59,191 nt of DNA from Xanthomonas arboricola (GTDB lineage: Bacteria > Pseudomonadota > Gammaproteobacteria > Xanthomonadales > Xanthomonadaceae): positions 1,153,723 through 1,212,913 of the forward strand of contig NZ_QREM01000009.1 in assembly GCF_003353015.1 (NCBI RefSeq), written 5' to 3'. This document shows positions 46,314 to 56,672 of this stretch, one piece after another; the stretch's first letter is position 1; each line of letters opens with the position of its first letter. The position numbers and the translations under genes are program-made. The notes beneath the pieces are model-generated. The model was not told the origin of the DNA. It ran no database searches and saw nothing but the letters and a program-made list of their open reading frames with translations.

Positions 46314-48989
46314 TCAGCGCCTGGCGGTCTGCGCCTGCTTGAGCGCGGCGCACAGGCGGATGGTCTCGCCGGTCTGGGCCAGGCCACGGTCGGCACCGCT
46401 GAGCGTGGCCAGGCGCGGCTTGAAGAACGCCTCCAGGCGGTCGGCTTCTTCCACGCTGCAGCCACCGGACGCACCCAGCGCCGGCAACCCGCCGCCATCG
46501 AACGAGCCGCTGCGCTGCACGATGCGGTCGAAGTTGGCGGTGAACCACGGCCACATCGAATCGTGCGAGGTCTGGTAACTATGACCGCGCATCAGCAGGC
46601 TCTTCATCTCGCCCACCTTGATCGCATCGGTCAGCGCGAAATCACGCACCTGGGTGAGCAGCGCCGGGTCCTGCAGCGTGCCCAGGGCGGCGATCATGGC
46701 GTTGCGCTGCGCCGGGTCGGCATGCGTGCGCAATGCATCGATCAGGCTCTGCACCGCCGGTGCGCCGCGGTCCTGCGCGGTCACTGCCAGTGCGGTGCCG
46801 AGCAGATCCGGATTGGCCTTGGAGAAGTCCAGTGCGCCGTTGCCGCCGGCCAGTACCGCATCGCCCTGGGCCAATAGCGCCTTGCGCACCTCTGCGTTTT
46901 GCAGGCGCAGCGCGAACAGGCCGGCCAGCTCCGAGCGCAGCGTGGTGTCGTCGATCGATTCGCCGCTGCGCCGCGTGTAACCCAGCTGGCGCAGACGCGG
47001 CAGATAGGCCTGTTCGGCGGCCTTGCGCAGTGCGCCGCGCTGGGCCTCGCTGGTGGCCTGGTAGCGCCAGATCCACACGAAGCGATCCACCAGCGCAGTC
47101 GACACATCGGACGATGCAGACGGTGCCAGCTGCTTGATCGCCATCAGCACCGCGTCGCTGTCGGCATCGCCATGGCGGTAGGCCGCATCGATCGCATCGG
47201 CATAGGCTAGCTGTTCGTTGTCGTCGAGCTGGCCGACCTGCTTGCCAAGTTCAGCCAGCTGCTTCTTGGGCAGGCTGAAACGGTAGTAGCCGGCGCCACG
47301 CGCGTTCGGGAACACCCAGGTGTTCTTGCCGGCGCCGTCCAGCACGATGCTGCCGCTGGCGCCGTCGAGCATCTGGCAGGCGGTGCCGACCTGGTCCTTG
47401 CCCTTGCCGTACTTGATGCACACCGGCACGCCCCATTGCTGCGCGGCCGAGCCGGTGGAGCCCAACGGCAGGTAGCGCTGCTGCTGCAGCCTGACCACGG
47501 TCTTGCCGCCTTCGCTGGCCAGCTGGGTCTGCAGGTACGGCACGCCCGGCTGATTGAGGAAGCTGCGGAATGCGGCCTTGAACTCTTCGCCCTTGCCGGC
47601 GGCGGCGGCGATCGCATCGACCAGATCGTCGGCGGTCGCGTTGCCGAACTTATGCTTGGCGATGTAGGCGCGCATGCCTTCGCGGAACACATCTTCGCCG
47701 ACGAAGGCTTCGAACATCGCCAGCACCGCCGCACCCTTCTGGTAGGTGATGCCGTCGAAGGCGGTTTCGATATCGCCGTTGCCGGTGATCGGCTGGCGGA
47801 TCTTGCGCGCGCTGACCAGGCTGTCGTTGTCCATCGCATGCTGGGCACCGGTGATGCGGTCCAGGTTGGCGCGGTATTCCGGGTGCAGCTGCATGGTGAT
47901 CTTCTGCTGCATCCAGGTGGCGAACGCTTCGTTCAACCACAGGTCGTCCCACCATTCCATGGTGACCGCATCGCCGGTCCACTGGTGGGCCAGCTCATGG
48001 GCATTGGTATTGAAGGAGCGCTGCACGTTCTCGGCCGGCGAGTCCTTGTCCAGCAGCAGCAGCCAGTCGCGGAAGGTGACGAACCCGGGGTTTTCCATCG
48101 CACCGGCGCTGAAGTCCGGGGCGGCGACCAGATCGAGCTTGTCGAACGGATACCCGAAGGCGTAATAGTCCTCCAGCGCGGCGATGATCGCCGGGGTCTG
48201 GTCCAGCGCCGGAGTGATGCGCGGGCCCTGGCCCTTGGCGGCGATGCCGCGCAACGGGGTCGGGCTGGGGCGCTGCGGGGTGGCCGGCATGGCCGGCACG
48301 TCCACCACGTCCCACGGGCCGGCGGCATAGGCGACCAGGTAGGTCGGCAGCGGCACGGTCGGGGCGAAGCTCACCGTCTTCCAGCCCTTGCCGGCCGGCT
48401 TGGTCGAGGTGGCGATGGTGTTGGCCAGCGCCTGGTCTTCGCTGGGCACGGTCAGGCTGAGGTCGAACGGGGTCTTGAACGCCGGCTCGTCGAACCCGGG
48501 GAACGCATAGCGCGCGCTGATCGGCTCCATCTGCGTCATCGCATAGGCCTGGCCCTGGTACTTCACCTGGTACAGGCCCTGCAGTTGCTGGTTGAGCGGA
48601 GCGCTGTAGACGATGTCCACGGTAAGGGTCTGCGGCTGCAGCGTGCGGCCGAAATCCAGGCGCACCACGCCGGTCTGCGCATCGGCTTGCACGTAGCGTG
48701 CGGTCAGCGCCTTGCCCTTCGCCGGCTGGACCGTGGCCTTGCTGACCTTCAATTCCTTGCCGTGCAGCCAGAGATGATCGGAGGCCTGCTTGAGCTGCAC
48801 GCGGATGCTGGTGCGGCCGCTGAACTCGGCCTGGTCCGGGTCGATCTTGAATGCCAGGCTGTAGCGCTCGGGCACCGCCCAGGTGGGCAGGCGGCCATTG
48901 GGAACCGGCTCGCCGGAGGACTGCGCCAGCGTGGTGCCGCAGCACAGCGCAAGGAGGGAGGGAGCAAGCAGGCAGGCAAGACGACGCAT
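46314..48989 (-). CDS. M1-family zinc aminopeptidase (secreted)
   Basis: The 891-residue protein has a signal peptide (to about residue 22, TTLA) and the M1 layout: N-terminal beta domain, thermolysin-like domain and C-terminal helical ERAP1-like domain. The substrate motif is GAMENPGF (about 296-303). The zinc site is HELAHQWTGD (about 329-338) with the downstream Glu in WLNEAFATW. It removes N-terminal residues from peptides, probably in the periplasm. The gene stands alone and is complete. Confidence 0.94.
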   Translation of the reverse strand: MRRLACLLAPSLLALCCGTTLAQSSGEPVPNGRLPTWAVPERYSLAFKIDPDQAEFSGRTSIRVQLKQASDHLWLHGKELKVSKATVQPAKGKALTARYVQADAQTGVVRLDFGRTLQPQTLTVDIVYSAPLNQQLQGLYQVKYQGQAYAMTQMEPISARYAFPGFDEPAFKTPFDLSLTVPSEDQALANTIATSTKPAGKGWKTVSFAPTVPLPTYLVAYAAGPWDVVDVPAMPATPQRPSPTPLRGIAAKGQGPRITPALDQTPAIIAALEDYYAFGYPFDKLDLVAAPDFSAGAMENPGFVTFRDWLLLLDKDSPAENVQRSFNTNAHELAHQWTGDAVTMEWWDDLWLNEAFATWMQQKITMQLHPEYRANLDRITGAQHAMDNDSLVSARKIRQPITGNGDIETAFDGITYQKGAAVLAMFEAFVGEDVFREGMRAYIAKHKFGNATADDLVDAIAAAAGKGEEFKAAFRSFLNQPGVPYLQTQLASEGGKTVVRLQQQRYLPLGSTGSAAQQWGVPVCIKYGKGKDQVGTACQMLDGASGSIVLDGAGKNTWVFPNARGAGYYRFSLPKKQLAELGKQVGQLDDNEQLAYADAIDAAYRHGDADSDAVLMAIKQLAPSASSDVSTALVDRFVWIWRYQATSEAQRGALRKAAEQAYLPRLRQLGYTRRSGESIDDTTLRSELAGLFALRLQNAEVRKALLAQGDAVLAGGNGALDFSKANPDLLGTALAVTAQDRGAPAVQSLIDALRTHADPAQRNAMIAALGTLQDPALLTQVRDFALTDAIKVGEMKSLLMRGHSYQTSHDSMWPWFTANFDRIVQRSGSFDGGGLPALGASGGCSVEEADRLEAFFKPRLATLSGADRGLAQTGETIRLCAALKQAQTARR

Positions 48990-49292
48990 TGGCGATTCCG
49001 GTCAGGATAACCGCAGAAGTCGACCATAGCCGGGCATGACTGTCATGTGACCTTAGTCACTGCGCGACCGATGCGGCAGGCGCACAGACGCGCCGCCCGC
49101 AAGGGCAACCGGCTGCACTACGTCTTCGCCTCGACGATGCAGGCCTGGCGCTGCCGCGCTCGATGGACGCGGCCTGCGCTCCGATGCTTGCGTCCTGTCT
49201 GCGATGCAGGCGCATGCACGCGGCCGATGCCGCAGCATCCCGGCATCGTCGGCAGCCGGCAGCCGGCAGCAGCGCACCGCTGCCGGTCTCCG
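48990..49292. other. 303-base intergenic region between RND pump and M1 peptidase genes
   Basis: No gene is supported. Repeated GGCAGCC units (about 49252-49270) and several weak hairpins are present near the RND stop codon; none has a T-run. The M1 peptidase promoter should lie near 49000-49060. Confidence 0.4.
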
Positions 49293-52200
49293 TCAGGCGT
49301 GCCCACCCACCGACGGCGTCTGCGCCTCCAGGGTTTCCAGTTCGCGTGCCACCGCTTCGGGCGACTTGGTGAAGGGCGCGATCAGGCTGTAGAACGCCGG
49401 CACCACATACAGCGAGAGCAAGGTGGACAGCGACACGCCGAAGATCACCACCACGCCGATCGTGGCACGGCTGGCCGAGCCAGGCCCGCCGGCCACCACC
49501 AGCGGAATCGCACCGACCACGGTGGCGATCGAGGTCATCAGGATCGGACGCAGACGCACCGATGCCGATTCCACGATCGCCGCATGCACGCTGCGGCCTT
49601 CATCGCGCAACTGATTGGCGAACTCCACGATCAGGATGCCGTTCTTGGCCGCCAGCCCCACCAGCATCACGATGCCGATCTGGCTGAACAGGTTGAGCGT
49701 GCCGCCGGTGAGCCACAGGCCAACCAGCGCACCCAGCACCGCCAGCGGCACGGTGAGCATGATCACCAGCGGATGGGCGAAGCTCTCGAACTGCGCGGCC
49801 AGCACCAGGTACACCACCAGCAGGGCCATGCCGAAGGTCAGCAGCACCGCGCTGCCGGACTGCTGGTACTCGCGCGACTCGCCCTTCCAGTCCACCTGCG
49901 CGTAGTCGGGCAGTTCCTCGCGCGCGGTCTGCTGCGCCCAGGCAATGGCCTCGCCGAGCGGGTAGCCCGGCGCCAGGCCGGCACTGATGGTGATCGCACG
50001 CAGGCGGTTGAAGCGATTCAGGGTGCCGGCCTCGGCCACTTCGCTGAGCGTGACCAGGTTGGACAGCGGAATCAGCTCGCCACGGGTGGAACGCACGCGG
50101 ATGGCGGTGAGGTCTTCCGGCGCCATGCGGCCCTCGCGCCCGGCCTGCAGCATCACGTCGTACTCCTCGCCGTTGTCCACGAACGTGGTGACGCGGCGCG
50201 AACCCATCATCGCCTCCAGCGCGCCACCGATCGCAGTGACCGGCACGCCCAGGTCGGCCGCACGCAGGCGGTCGATGTTCACGCGCATCTGCGGGCGGGT
50301 TTCCTTGTAGTCCGAGTCCGGGCCGACCAGGCCGGGATTGGCTTCCATGCGCTGCAGGATGCGGTCGCGCCACTGCGCGATCTCCGCGTAATCCGGCCCG
50401 CCCAGCACCAGCTGGAACGGCTGGCCGCGGCTGCGCACCAGGCCGCCGCTCAGCTGCGTGCGTGCGCGCACGCCGCTGAGCACATTGAGTTTCTGCTGCA
50501 GTTCGTCGGCCACCTCGGTGGTCGGGCGCGAGCGCTTTTCCCAGTCCTGCAAAAATACGCTGACCCGGCCGGTATGCATCTCCTCGCTGCTGCCGAAGCC
50601 GCCGGGCACGCGCGGGTTGGCGCGCACGATGGGCTTGTCCGGGCCCACGTAGGGGCCGAGGATCGCCTCGACCTGATGCATCTGCCCCACGGTGTAATCG
50701 AAGCCGGCGCCCTCGGGCCCGTCGATCATGATCTGGAAATTGCCGCGATCCTCGGCCGGCGCCAGCTCGGAGGGAATCCGGCCCATCAACCACGCGCTGG
50801 CCCCCAGCGCCAGCAGCATCAGCAGCGCGAAGATCCAGGTGCGATGCACATGCCGCTCCAGCGAGCGCCCGTACGCCCCGGACACCGCCTGCATGCGGCC
50901 ATCGAACCAGCGATGGAAGCGATTGGGCCTGGACTGCCCGTGCGAGCGCAACAGCTTGGACGACATCATCGGCGTCAGCGTCAGCGCCACGAAGGCCGAG
51001 ATCGCCACCGCCGCCGCCAATGCCACCGCCAGCTCGCGGAACAGGCGCCCGGTATTGCCTTCCAGAAAGCCCACCGGCAGGAACACCGCCACCAGCACCG
51101 CGGTGGTGGCGATCACCGCGAAGGCAACCTGCCCGGTTCCGCGCCTGGCGGCCACCAGTGGCGGCTCGCCCAGGTCGATGCGGCGCTGGATGTTTTCCAC
51201 CACCACGATCGCATCGTCCACCACCAGGCCGATACACAGCACCAGCGCCAGCAAGGTCAGCAGGTTGATCGAAAAATCGAACGCGTACAGCGCGATGAAC
51301 GCGGCGATCAGACACACCGGCACCGTCACCGCCGGAATCAGCGCCGCGCGTGCGCTGCCCAGGAACACCCAGATCACTACCAGCACCAGCACCACCGCTT
51401 CGACCAGCGTGTGGTACACGCGCTCCACCGCCGCGTCGATAAACGTCGTGGTGTCGAAGGCGACGAAGATGTTGGTGCCCTGCGGCAGCGACTTCTGCAC
51501 CTCGGCGGCCTGCGCGCGCGCATCGCGTGCCACGTCCAGCGCGTTGGCGGTGGAGTTGCGCACGATGCCCAGGCCCACATTGGGCACGCCGTTGCTCTGG
51601 AAGTAGGCACGGCGCTCGGCCGAGGTCAGCTCGACCCTGGCCACGTCGCCCAGGCGCACCACATAGCCGCCCTCGCCCTTGCTGAGCGGCAGCTTGGCAA
51701 AGTCCTCGGGCTTGAGATAGCTGCGCTCCACGCGCAGGGTGAAATCGCGCTGCGCCGATTCGATGCTGCCGGCCGGCAGCTCCACGTTCTCGTTCTGCAG
51801 CGCCGCTTCCACATCGGCCACGGTGAGTTCGCGCGCGGCCAGTTGATCGCGGTCCAGCCAGATCCGCATCGCATAGCGCTGGCGCCCGCCGATACGCACC
51901 TGTGCCACGCCGTCCAGGCTCGAGAAGCGGTCCACCACATAGCGCTCGGCGTAGTCGGACAGCTGCAGCGTGTCCATCGTGCTGGAGCTCATGTTGAGCC
52001 ACAGGATGGGGTCGGCGTCGGCCTCGACCTTGGAAATCTCCGGCGGGCGCGCCTGGTCGGGCATGCGGTCGGAGACGCGGCTGACCGCATCGCGTACGTC
52101 GTTGGCGGCCGCTTCCACATCGCGCGACTGCACGAATTCAATACTGATATCGGACGAGCCATTGCGGCTGCGCGCCTCGATGGTCTCGATGCCTTCGATA

Positions 52201-52418
52201 CCGGCCAGTGCGTCTTCCAGCACCTGGGTGATGCGGCTTTCCACCACCGCCGCCGACGCGCCGGTGTATTCCACATCCACCGACACGATCGGCGGGTCGA
52301 TCGCCGGCAACTCGCGCAGGGTGAGCCGGGTGAACGACATCACCCCCAGCACGATCAGCAACAGGCTCATCACCACCGCCATCACCGGGCGGGTAATGGA
52401 CAGGTCGGAGAGTTTCAT
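49293..52418 (-). CDS. RND efflux pump inner-membrane transporter (HAE1 type)
   Basis: The 1041-residue transporter starts MKLSDLSITRPVMAVVMSLL and has the 12-TM, two-large-loop RND plan. TM4 carries ALVLCIGLVVDDAIVVVENI with the paired Asp residues needed for proton relay, and the periplasmic loops contain GPEGAGFDYT and QLSGGLVRSRGQPF. It belongs with MexF/AcrB-like and related multidrug pumps and uses proton flow to drive export. Its start overlaps the adaptor gene's stop by 4 bases. No outer-membrane channel gene is present; it probably shares a TolC-type channel encoded elsewhere. Confidence 0.93.
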   Translation of the reverse strand: MKLSDLSITRPVMAVVMSLLLIVLGVMSFTRLTLRELPAIDPPIVSVDVEYTGASAAVVESRITQVLEDALAGIEGIETIEARSRNGSSDISIEFVQSRDVEAAANDVRDAVSRVSDRMPDQARPPEISKVEADADPILWLNMSSSTMDTLQLSDYAERYVVDRFSSLDGVAQVRIGGRQRYAMRIWLDRDQLAARELTVADVEAALQNENVELPAGSIESAQRDFTLRVERSYLKPEDFAKLPLSKGEGGYVVRLGDVARVELTSAERRAYFQSNGVPNVGLGIVRNSTANALDVARDARAQAAEVQKSLPQGTNIFVAFDTTTFIDAAVERVYHTLVEAVVLVLVVIWVFLGSARAALIPAVTVPVCLIAAFIALYAFDFSINLLTLLALVLCIGLVVDDAIVVVENIQRRIDLGEPPLVAARRGTGQVAFAVIATTAVLVAVFLPVGFLEGNTGRLFRELAVALAAAVAISAFVALTLTPMMSSKLLRSHGQSRPNRFHRWFDGRMQAVSGAYGRSLERHVHRTWIFALLMLLALGASAWLMGRIPSELAPAEDRGNFQIMIDGPEGAGFDYTVGQMHQVEAILGPYVGPDKPIVRANPRVPGGFGSSEEMHTGRVSVFLQDWEKRSRPTTEVADELQQKLNVLSGVRARTQLSGGLVRSRGQPFQLVLGGPDYAEIAQWRDRILQRMEANPGLVGPDSDYKETRPQMRVNIDRLRAADLGVPVTAIGGALEAMMGSRRVTTFVDNGEEYDVMLQAGREGRMAPEDLTAIRVRSTRGELIPLSNLVTLSEVAEAGTLNRFNRLRAITISAGLAPGYPLGEAIAWAQQTAREELPDYAQVDWKGESREYQQSGSAVLLTFGMALLVVYLVLAAQFESFAHPLVIMLTVPLAVLGALVGLWLTGGTLNLFSQIGIVMLVGLAAKNGILIVEFANQLRDEGRSVHAAIVESASVRLRPILMTSIATVVGAIPLVVAGGPGSASRATIGVVVIFGVSLSTLLSLYVVPAFYSLIAPFTKSPEAVARELETLEAQTPSVGGHA

Positions 52419-53488
52419 CGGGCTGCCTGCGGGCGCGCCGCTGCAGGCACGGGCGCGGCCTGATCGACCACCTTCAGGCCCGGACGCAGCTTGCCGGTGC
52501 CGTCCACCACGATGCGCTCACCGGCCTTGACACCGTCGAGGATTTCCACCTTGCCGTCGCGGCGCTCGCCCAGGCGCACGTCGGCGCGCTCCACGCTGCT
52601 GTCGGGCTTGACCCGGAACACGTAGGACTCGCGGCCCACCTGCACCACCGCGATCTCCGGGATCACCACCGCCTGCCGCGCCGGCTGGAACAGCCGGACA
52701 TCCAGCAACATGCCCGGGCGCAGCCGGCGATCGCCGTTGGGGAAGTCCGCCCGCACCGTCACCGAGCGGGTGGTCTCGTCGATACGCGAATCGATCGCCG
52801 CCACCACGCCTTCGAACTGCTCACCCGGATACGCCGCCGCGGTGCCGTTGACGGTATTGCCGAGCTGCACCAGGCCGAACTGCGATTCCGGCACCTGGAA
52901 GTCCACGTACATGCGCGCCACATCGTCCAGCGTGGCGATCACCGTGCTGGAGGTGATCAACGAGCCCGGGCTGATCTGGCGGATGCCGAGCACGCCGGAA
53001 AACGGCGCGCGCACCTCGCGGTCGGTGATCTCCGCGCGCATCTGCTGCACGCGCGCCTGCGCCGCATCGCGCAGCGCGCGTTGCGTATCGACGGTGGACT
53101 TGGCCACCAGTTGCTGGCCAACCAGGCTCAACTGCCGCCGGTACAGCTGGTCGGTCTCCTCGAAGGTGGCCTGGGCAGCCGTCAGTGCCGCCTGCTGCGA
53201 GTTGCCGCGCAGCCGCAGCAGCAGCTGCCCGGCCTTGACCTCGTCGCCACTGTCGAAGTTGACCTGCTCCACCACATCGCTCACCGCCGCGGTCAGCGCC
53301 ACCGATTCGCGCGCGCGCACGGTGGCGATCGACTGCACGGTCGAGTTCCAGGGCTGGGTGGTCACCGCCTGCACCGAGACCGGGATGGGTTTGGTGGCGG
53401 CCGGCGCGGCGGCCTGACGGCTGCAACCGGCCAGCGCGACGGCCAACAAGAGCGCTGCGCCGAAACGCGCGCTGGGTCGAACAAGCAT
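52415..53488 (-). CDS. RND efflux periplasmic adaptor (membrane fusion lipoprotein)
   Basis: This 357-residue protein has a lipobox LAGC (Cys at about residue 22) after a short signal, so it is an inner-membrane-anchored lipoprotein. A lipoyl/barrel-sandwich domain (NFDSGDEVKAGQLLLRL, later REVRAPFSGVLGIRQISPGSLI) flanks an alpha-hairpin (about 100-165), followed by beta-barrel and membrane-proximal domains. It links the RND transporter to an outer-membrane channel. It is first in the two-gene operon. No regulator gene is adjacent. Confidence 0.93.
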   Translation of the reverse strand: MLVRPSARFGAALLLAVALAGCSRQAAAPAATKPIPVSVQAVTTQPWNSTVQSIATVRARESVALTAAVSDVVEQVNFDSGDEVKAGQLLLRLRGNSQQAALTAAQATFEETDQLYRRQLSLVGQQLVAKSTVDTQRALRDAAQARVQQMRAEITDREVRAPFSGVLGIRQISPGSLITSSTVIATLDDVARMYVDFQVPESQFGLVQLGNTVNGTAAAYPGEQFEGVVAAIDSRIDETTRSVTVRADFPNGDRRLRPGMLLDVRLFQPARQAVVIPEIAVVQVGRESYVFRVKPDSSVERADVRLGERRDGKVEILDGVKAGERIVVDGTGKLRPGLKVVDQAAPVPAAARPQAAR

Positions 53489-53607
53489 CAGAACATCCTG
53501 GCAGGGTACGTCGAAAGTTTAACGACCTAGCCGCCATGGAGTTGACAGAAAGGGCGTGCTTTGCACCATGACCAAAGACCCTTGCTGTCGTCGGCGCGAT
53601 GCGCTGG

Positions 53608-55584
53608 TCAGCGTTCCAGCTCGAGGAACTCGAGCACATGACGCGCCAGCGCCTCCACGTTCTCACCATCGGCGTGAAGATGGATCTCCGGCGCCTGCGG
53701 TGCCTCGTAGGGCGAATCGATGCCGGTGAAATTGGGGATCTGCCCGGCCCGCGCCTTGCGGTACAGCCCCTTCACATCGCGCGCCTCGGCGACCGCGAGC
53801 GGCACGTCCACGAACACTTCGACGAATTCCCCGTCGTCGAAGCGCTCGCGCGCCAGTTGCCGCTCGGCACGGAACGGCGAGATGAAGCTCACCAGCACGA
53901 TCAGGCCGGCATCGGCCATCAGCCGCGCCACCTCGGCCACGCGACGGATGTTTTCCACCCGGTCCTCGTCGGTGAAACCCAGGTCGCGATTGAGCCCGTG
54001 GCGCACGTTGTCGCCGTCCAGGATGAAGGTGTGGTAGCCCAGCGCATGCAGCCGCTTGTCGACCAGGTTGGCGACCGTGGATTTGCCCGCGCCCGACAAG
54101 CCGGTGAACCACAGCACGCGCGCGCGCTGGCCCTTGATGCGCGCGCGTGCGGCGCGATCCACATCCAGATGCTGCCAGTGCACATTGCCGGCGCGGCGCA
54201 GCGCGAACTCCAGCGTACCGGCGGCCACGGTGGCATTGCTCTGCCGGTCGATCAGGATGAAGCCGCCCAGCACGCGGTTGCGCGCGTACGGCGAGAACGC
54301 GATCGGCTCGTCCAGCGCCAGATTGCAGTAGCCCACCTCATTGAGCTCCAGCCGCTTGGCGGCCAGCCGCTCCTGCGTATTCACATCGACCTTGTGCTTG
54401 ATCTCGCTGATGCTCACGGTGACCGTGCGGGTGCCGATCTTGAGCCAGTACGGGCGCCCCGGCAGCAAGGCGGCATCGTCCATCCACAGCAGATGCGCGG
54501 CGAACTGGTCGGCCACTTCCGGCGGGTCGTCGACGGCGGCGATGATGTCGCCACGGCTGATGTCGATTTCCTCGCGCAAGGTCAGCGTGACCGCCTGACC
54601 GGCGCGTGCGCCGTCCACCTCGCCGTTGGCATCCAGCACCGAGGCCACCTGCGTGCGGCGCCCGGACGGCACCACCACCACGGCATCGCCCACGCGTACC
54701 TGCCCGGCCGCGATGGTGCCGGCGTAGCCACGGAAGTGCTGGTGCGGACGATTGACCCACTGCACCGGCAGCCGGAATCCGCTGCCGGCTTCCGGTGTCT
54801 CCACTTGCACGGTTTCAAGATGCTGCAACAGATGCGGGCCGGCATACCACGGCATCCGCATCGAGGCGCTGGACAGATTTTCGCCCTCCAGTGCCGACAG
54901 CGGAATGCACTGCACATCGGCAATGCCCAGCTGCGCGGCCAGCGCGCGATAGCCCTCGGCGATCTCGGCGAAGACCTGCGCGTCGTAGTCCACCAGGTCC
55001 ATCTTGTTGACGGCCAGCACCACATGGCGAATGCCCAGCAGCGACACGATGTAACTGTGCCGGCGCGTCTGCGCCAGCAGTCCCTTGCGCGCATCCACCA
55101 GCACCACCGCCACATCGGCAGTGGATGCGCCGGTGGCCATGTTGCGCGTGTACTGCTCGTGCCCGGGGCAATCGGCGACGATGAACTTGCGCCGGTCGGT
55201 ATCGAAATAGCGGTACGCCACATCGATGGTGATGCCCTGCTCGCGCTCGGCGGCCAACCCGTCCATCAACAACGCGTAGTCGATGCCCTCCCCTTGCGTG
55301 CCATGCCGCCGGCTATCGCTTTCCAGTGCGGCAAGCTGATCGTCGAACAGGCGCTTGCTGTCGTACAGCAGGCGCCCGATCAGCGTGCTCTTGCCATCGT
55401 CCACGCTGCCGCAGGTGATGAAGCGCAGCAGCGGCTTGGATTCGTGCTGGTGCAGGTAGGCGCCGATGGCGCCGGGATTGGGGATTCGGGATTTGGGATT
55501 GGCAAGGGCAGCTGCTTCCTCCGTTCCGTCCACGGTGAACCGCTGTTGCGAATCCCCAATCCCGAATCCCGATTCCCTGCCCAT
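53608..55584 (-). CDS. cysNC: Bifunctional ATP sulfurylase large subunit / APS kinase
   Basis: The 658-residue fusion has a CysN GTPase part (about 45-465) with G1 [10 protein letters not shown]3 DCPGHEQY and G4 NKMD, and a CysC APS kinase part (about 470-655) with P-loop GLSGAGKST and the SFISPF active-site region. With CysD it makes APS from sulfate and ATP, then phosphorylates it to PAPS. The Xanthomonas equivalents raxP/raxQ supply PAPS for RaxX sulfation. The ATG shares one base with the cysD stop (TGATG); a TTG lies one codon upstream. Residues about 3-38 are encoded by a repeat element (55472-55578); recognisable CysN sequence starts at [15 protein letters not shown]. Confidence 0.93.
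   Translation of the reverse strand: MGRESGFGIGDSQQRFTVDGTEEAAALANPKSRIPNPGAIGAYLHQHESKPLLRFITCGSVDDGKSTLIGRLLYDSKRLFDDQLAALESDSRRHGTQGEGIDYALLMDGLAAEREQGITIDVAYRYFDTDRRKFIVADCPGHEQYTRNMATGASTADVAVVLVDARKGLLAQTRRHSYIVSLLGIRHVVLAVNKMDLVDYDAQVFAEIAEGYRALAAQLGIADVQCIPLSALEGENLSSASMRMPWYAGPHLLQHLETVQVETPEAGSGFRLPVQWVNRPHQHFRGYAGTIAAGQVRVGDAVVVVPSGRRTQVASVLDANGEVDGARAGQAVTLTLREEIDISRGDIIAAVDDPPEVADQFAAHLLWMDDAALLPGRPYWLKIGTRTVTVSISEIKHKVDVNTQERLAAKRLELNEVGYCNLALDEPIAFSPYARNRVLGGFILIDRQSNATVAAGTLEFALRRAGNVHWQHLDVDRAARARIKGQRARVLWFTGLSGAGKSTVANLVDKRLHALGYHTFILDGDNVRHGLNRDLGFTDEDRVENIRRVAEVARLMADAGLIVLVSFISPFRAERQLARERFDDGEFVEVFVDVPLAVAEARDVKGLYRKARAGQIPNFTGIDSPYEAPQAPEIHLHADGENVEALARHVLEFLELER
55472..55578 (-). 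repeat. G-rich inverted-repeat element, copy B (inside cysNC 5' end)
   Basis: Imperfect arms at 55549-55578 and 55472-55502 are made of GGGATT units. Read on the minus strand, the loop begins CGCAACAGCGG, as in copies A and C. The element starts six bases after the cysD stop and stays open in the cysNC frame throughout. Confidence 0.8.
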
Positions 55585-56492
55585 CAAAAATACCCCTCAA
55601 GCTTCTTCTGCTCCATCGACGCACCGGGCGCATGGTCGATCATGCGGCCCTGGCGTTCGGAGCTGGTGCTGACCAGCATTTCGGCGATCACCGCTTCCAG
55701 CGTGTCTGCGGTCGATGCGATCGCGCCGGTCAGCGGATAGCAGCCCAGCGTACGGAAACGCACCGAGCGCAGCTGCGGCGTCTCGCCGTCGTGCAGCGGC
55801 AGGCGGTCGTCGTCGACCATGATCCAGGCGCCGTCGCGCTCCACCACCGGGCGCGGCGCGGCGAAGTACAGCGGCACCACCGGGATCGCCTCGCGGTAGA
55901 TGTACAGCCAGATATCCAGCTCGGTCCAGTTGGACAGCGGGAACACGCGCACGCTTTCGCCGGGTTTGGTGCGCGCGTTGTACAGATTCCACAATTCCGG
56001 GCGCTGGTTCTTGGGGTCCCAGCGATGGCGCGCATTGCGGAACGAGAACACGCGCTCCTTGGCGCGCGATTTCTCCTCGTCGCGGCGCGCCCCGCCGATC
56101 GCCGCATCGAAACCGCCCTGCTCCAGCGCCTGCTTCAGGCCCTGGGTCTTCATGATGTCGGTATGCACCGCCGCACCGTGGCTGATCGGGCCGACGTCCT
56201 GGGCGATGCCGTCGGGGTTGATGTGCACGCGCAGGTCCACGCCGGTCTCGGCCGCACGGCGGTCGCGGAAGGCGATCATCTCGCCGAACTTCCAGCGCGT
56301 GTCCACATGCAGCAACGGAATCGGTGGCGGCGACGGTGCGAAGGCCTTGAGCAGCAGGTGCAGCAGCACCGAGCTGTCCTTGCCCACCGAATACAGCATC
56401 ACCGGGGCCCGGAATTCGGCGGCGACCTCGCGCAGGATGTGGATGCTTTCGGCCTCGAGCCGATCCAGGTGTGACAGGGGCAACAGGGTCAT
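55584..56492 (-). CDS. cysD: Sulfate adenylyltransferase subunit 2
   Basis: This 302-residue enzyme transfers AMP from ATP to sulfate, using the GTPase CysN as partner. The PP-loop is [18 protein letters not shown] (about 36-53). Other family features are [34 protein letters not shown] and the C-terminal [20 protein letters not shown] 56492 gives the standard opening [20 protein letters not shown]. It heads the cysD-cysNC operon and is divergent from cysJ across 180 bases. Confidence 0.95.
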   Translation of the reverse strand: MTLLPLSHLDRLEAESIHILREVAAEFRAPVMLYSVGKDSSVLLHLLLKAFAPSPPPIPLLHVDTRWKFGEMIAFRDRRAAETGVDLRVHINPDGIAQDVGPISHGAAVHTDIMKTQGLKQALEQGGFDAAIGGARRDEEKSRAKERVFSFRNARHRWDPKNQRPELWNLYNARTKPGESVRVFPLSNWTELDIWLYIYREAIPVVPLYFAAPRPVVERDGAWIMVDDDRLPLHDGETPQLRSVRFRTLGCYPLTGAIASTADTLEAVIAEMLVSTSSERQGRMIDHAPGASMEQKKLEGYF

Positions 56493-56577
56493 CGGGGTGT
56501 CGTGGGCGTCGGCGGGGCAGACCAGCCGATGGTAGGGCAAGGCGTCGCAGTGTGTAGCGCAGGCCGCCCGCACCCAA

Positions 56578-56603
56578 ATAAGCGGCCGGCATAACGCGAT
56601 AAC
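56578..56603. promoter_or_regulatory. Candidate CysB-control region between cysD and cysJ
   Basis: ATAAG at 56578 is followed by two ATAAC motifs (56591-56595 and 56599-56603) in the 180-base divergent gap. CysB sites are degenerate and ATAAC-like half sites are common in them. This is a weak, context-based suggestion. Confidence 0.25.
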
Positions 56604-56672
56604 GGCTCATCCTTTCTGGCCGCGGCAACGCATCCCTAACATCGCCGGTCTCATCAACCGCCCTGGATCCGA

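Noticed and set aside
49047..52463. A 1138-codon open frame opposite the RND transporter
   Set aside because: The product is rich in His, Arg, Ala and Gln with no domain, and the reverse strand encodes a complete RND pump.
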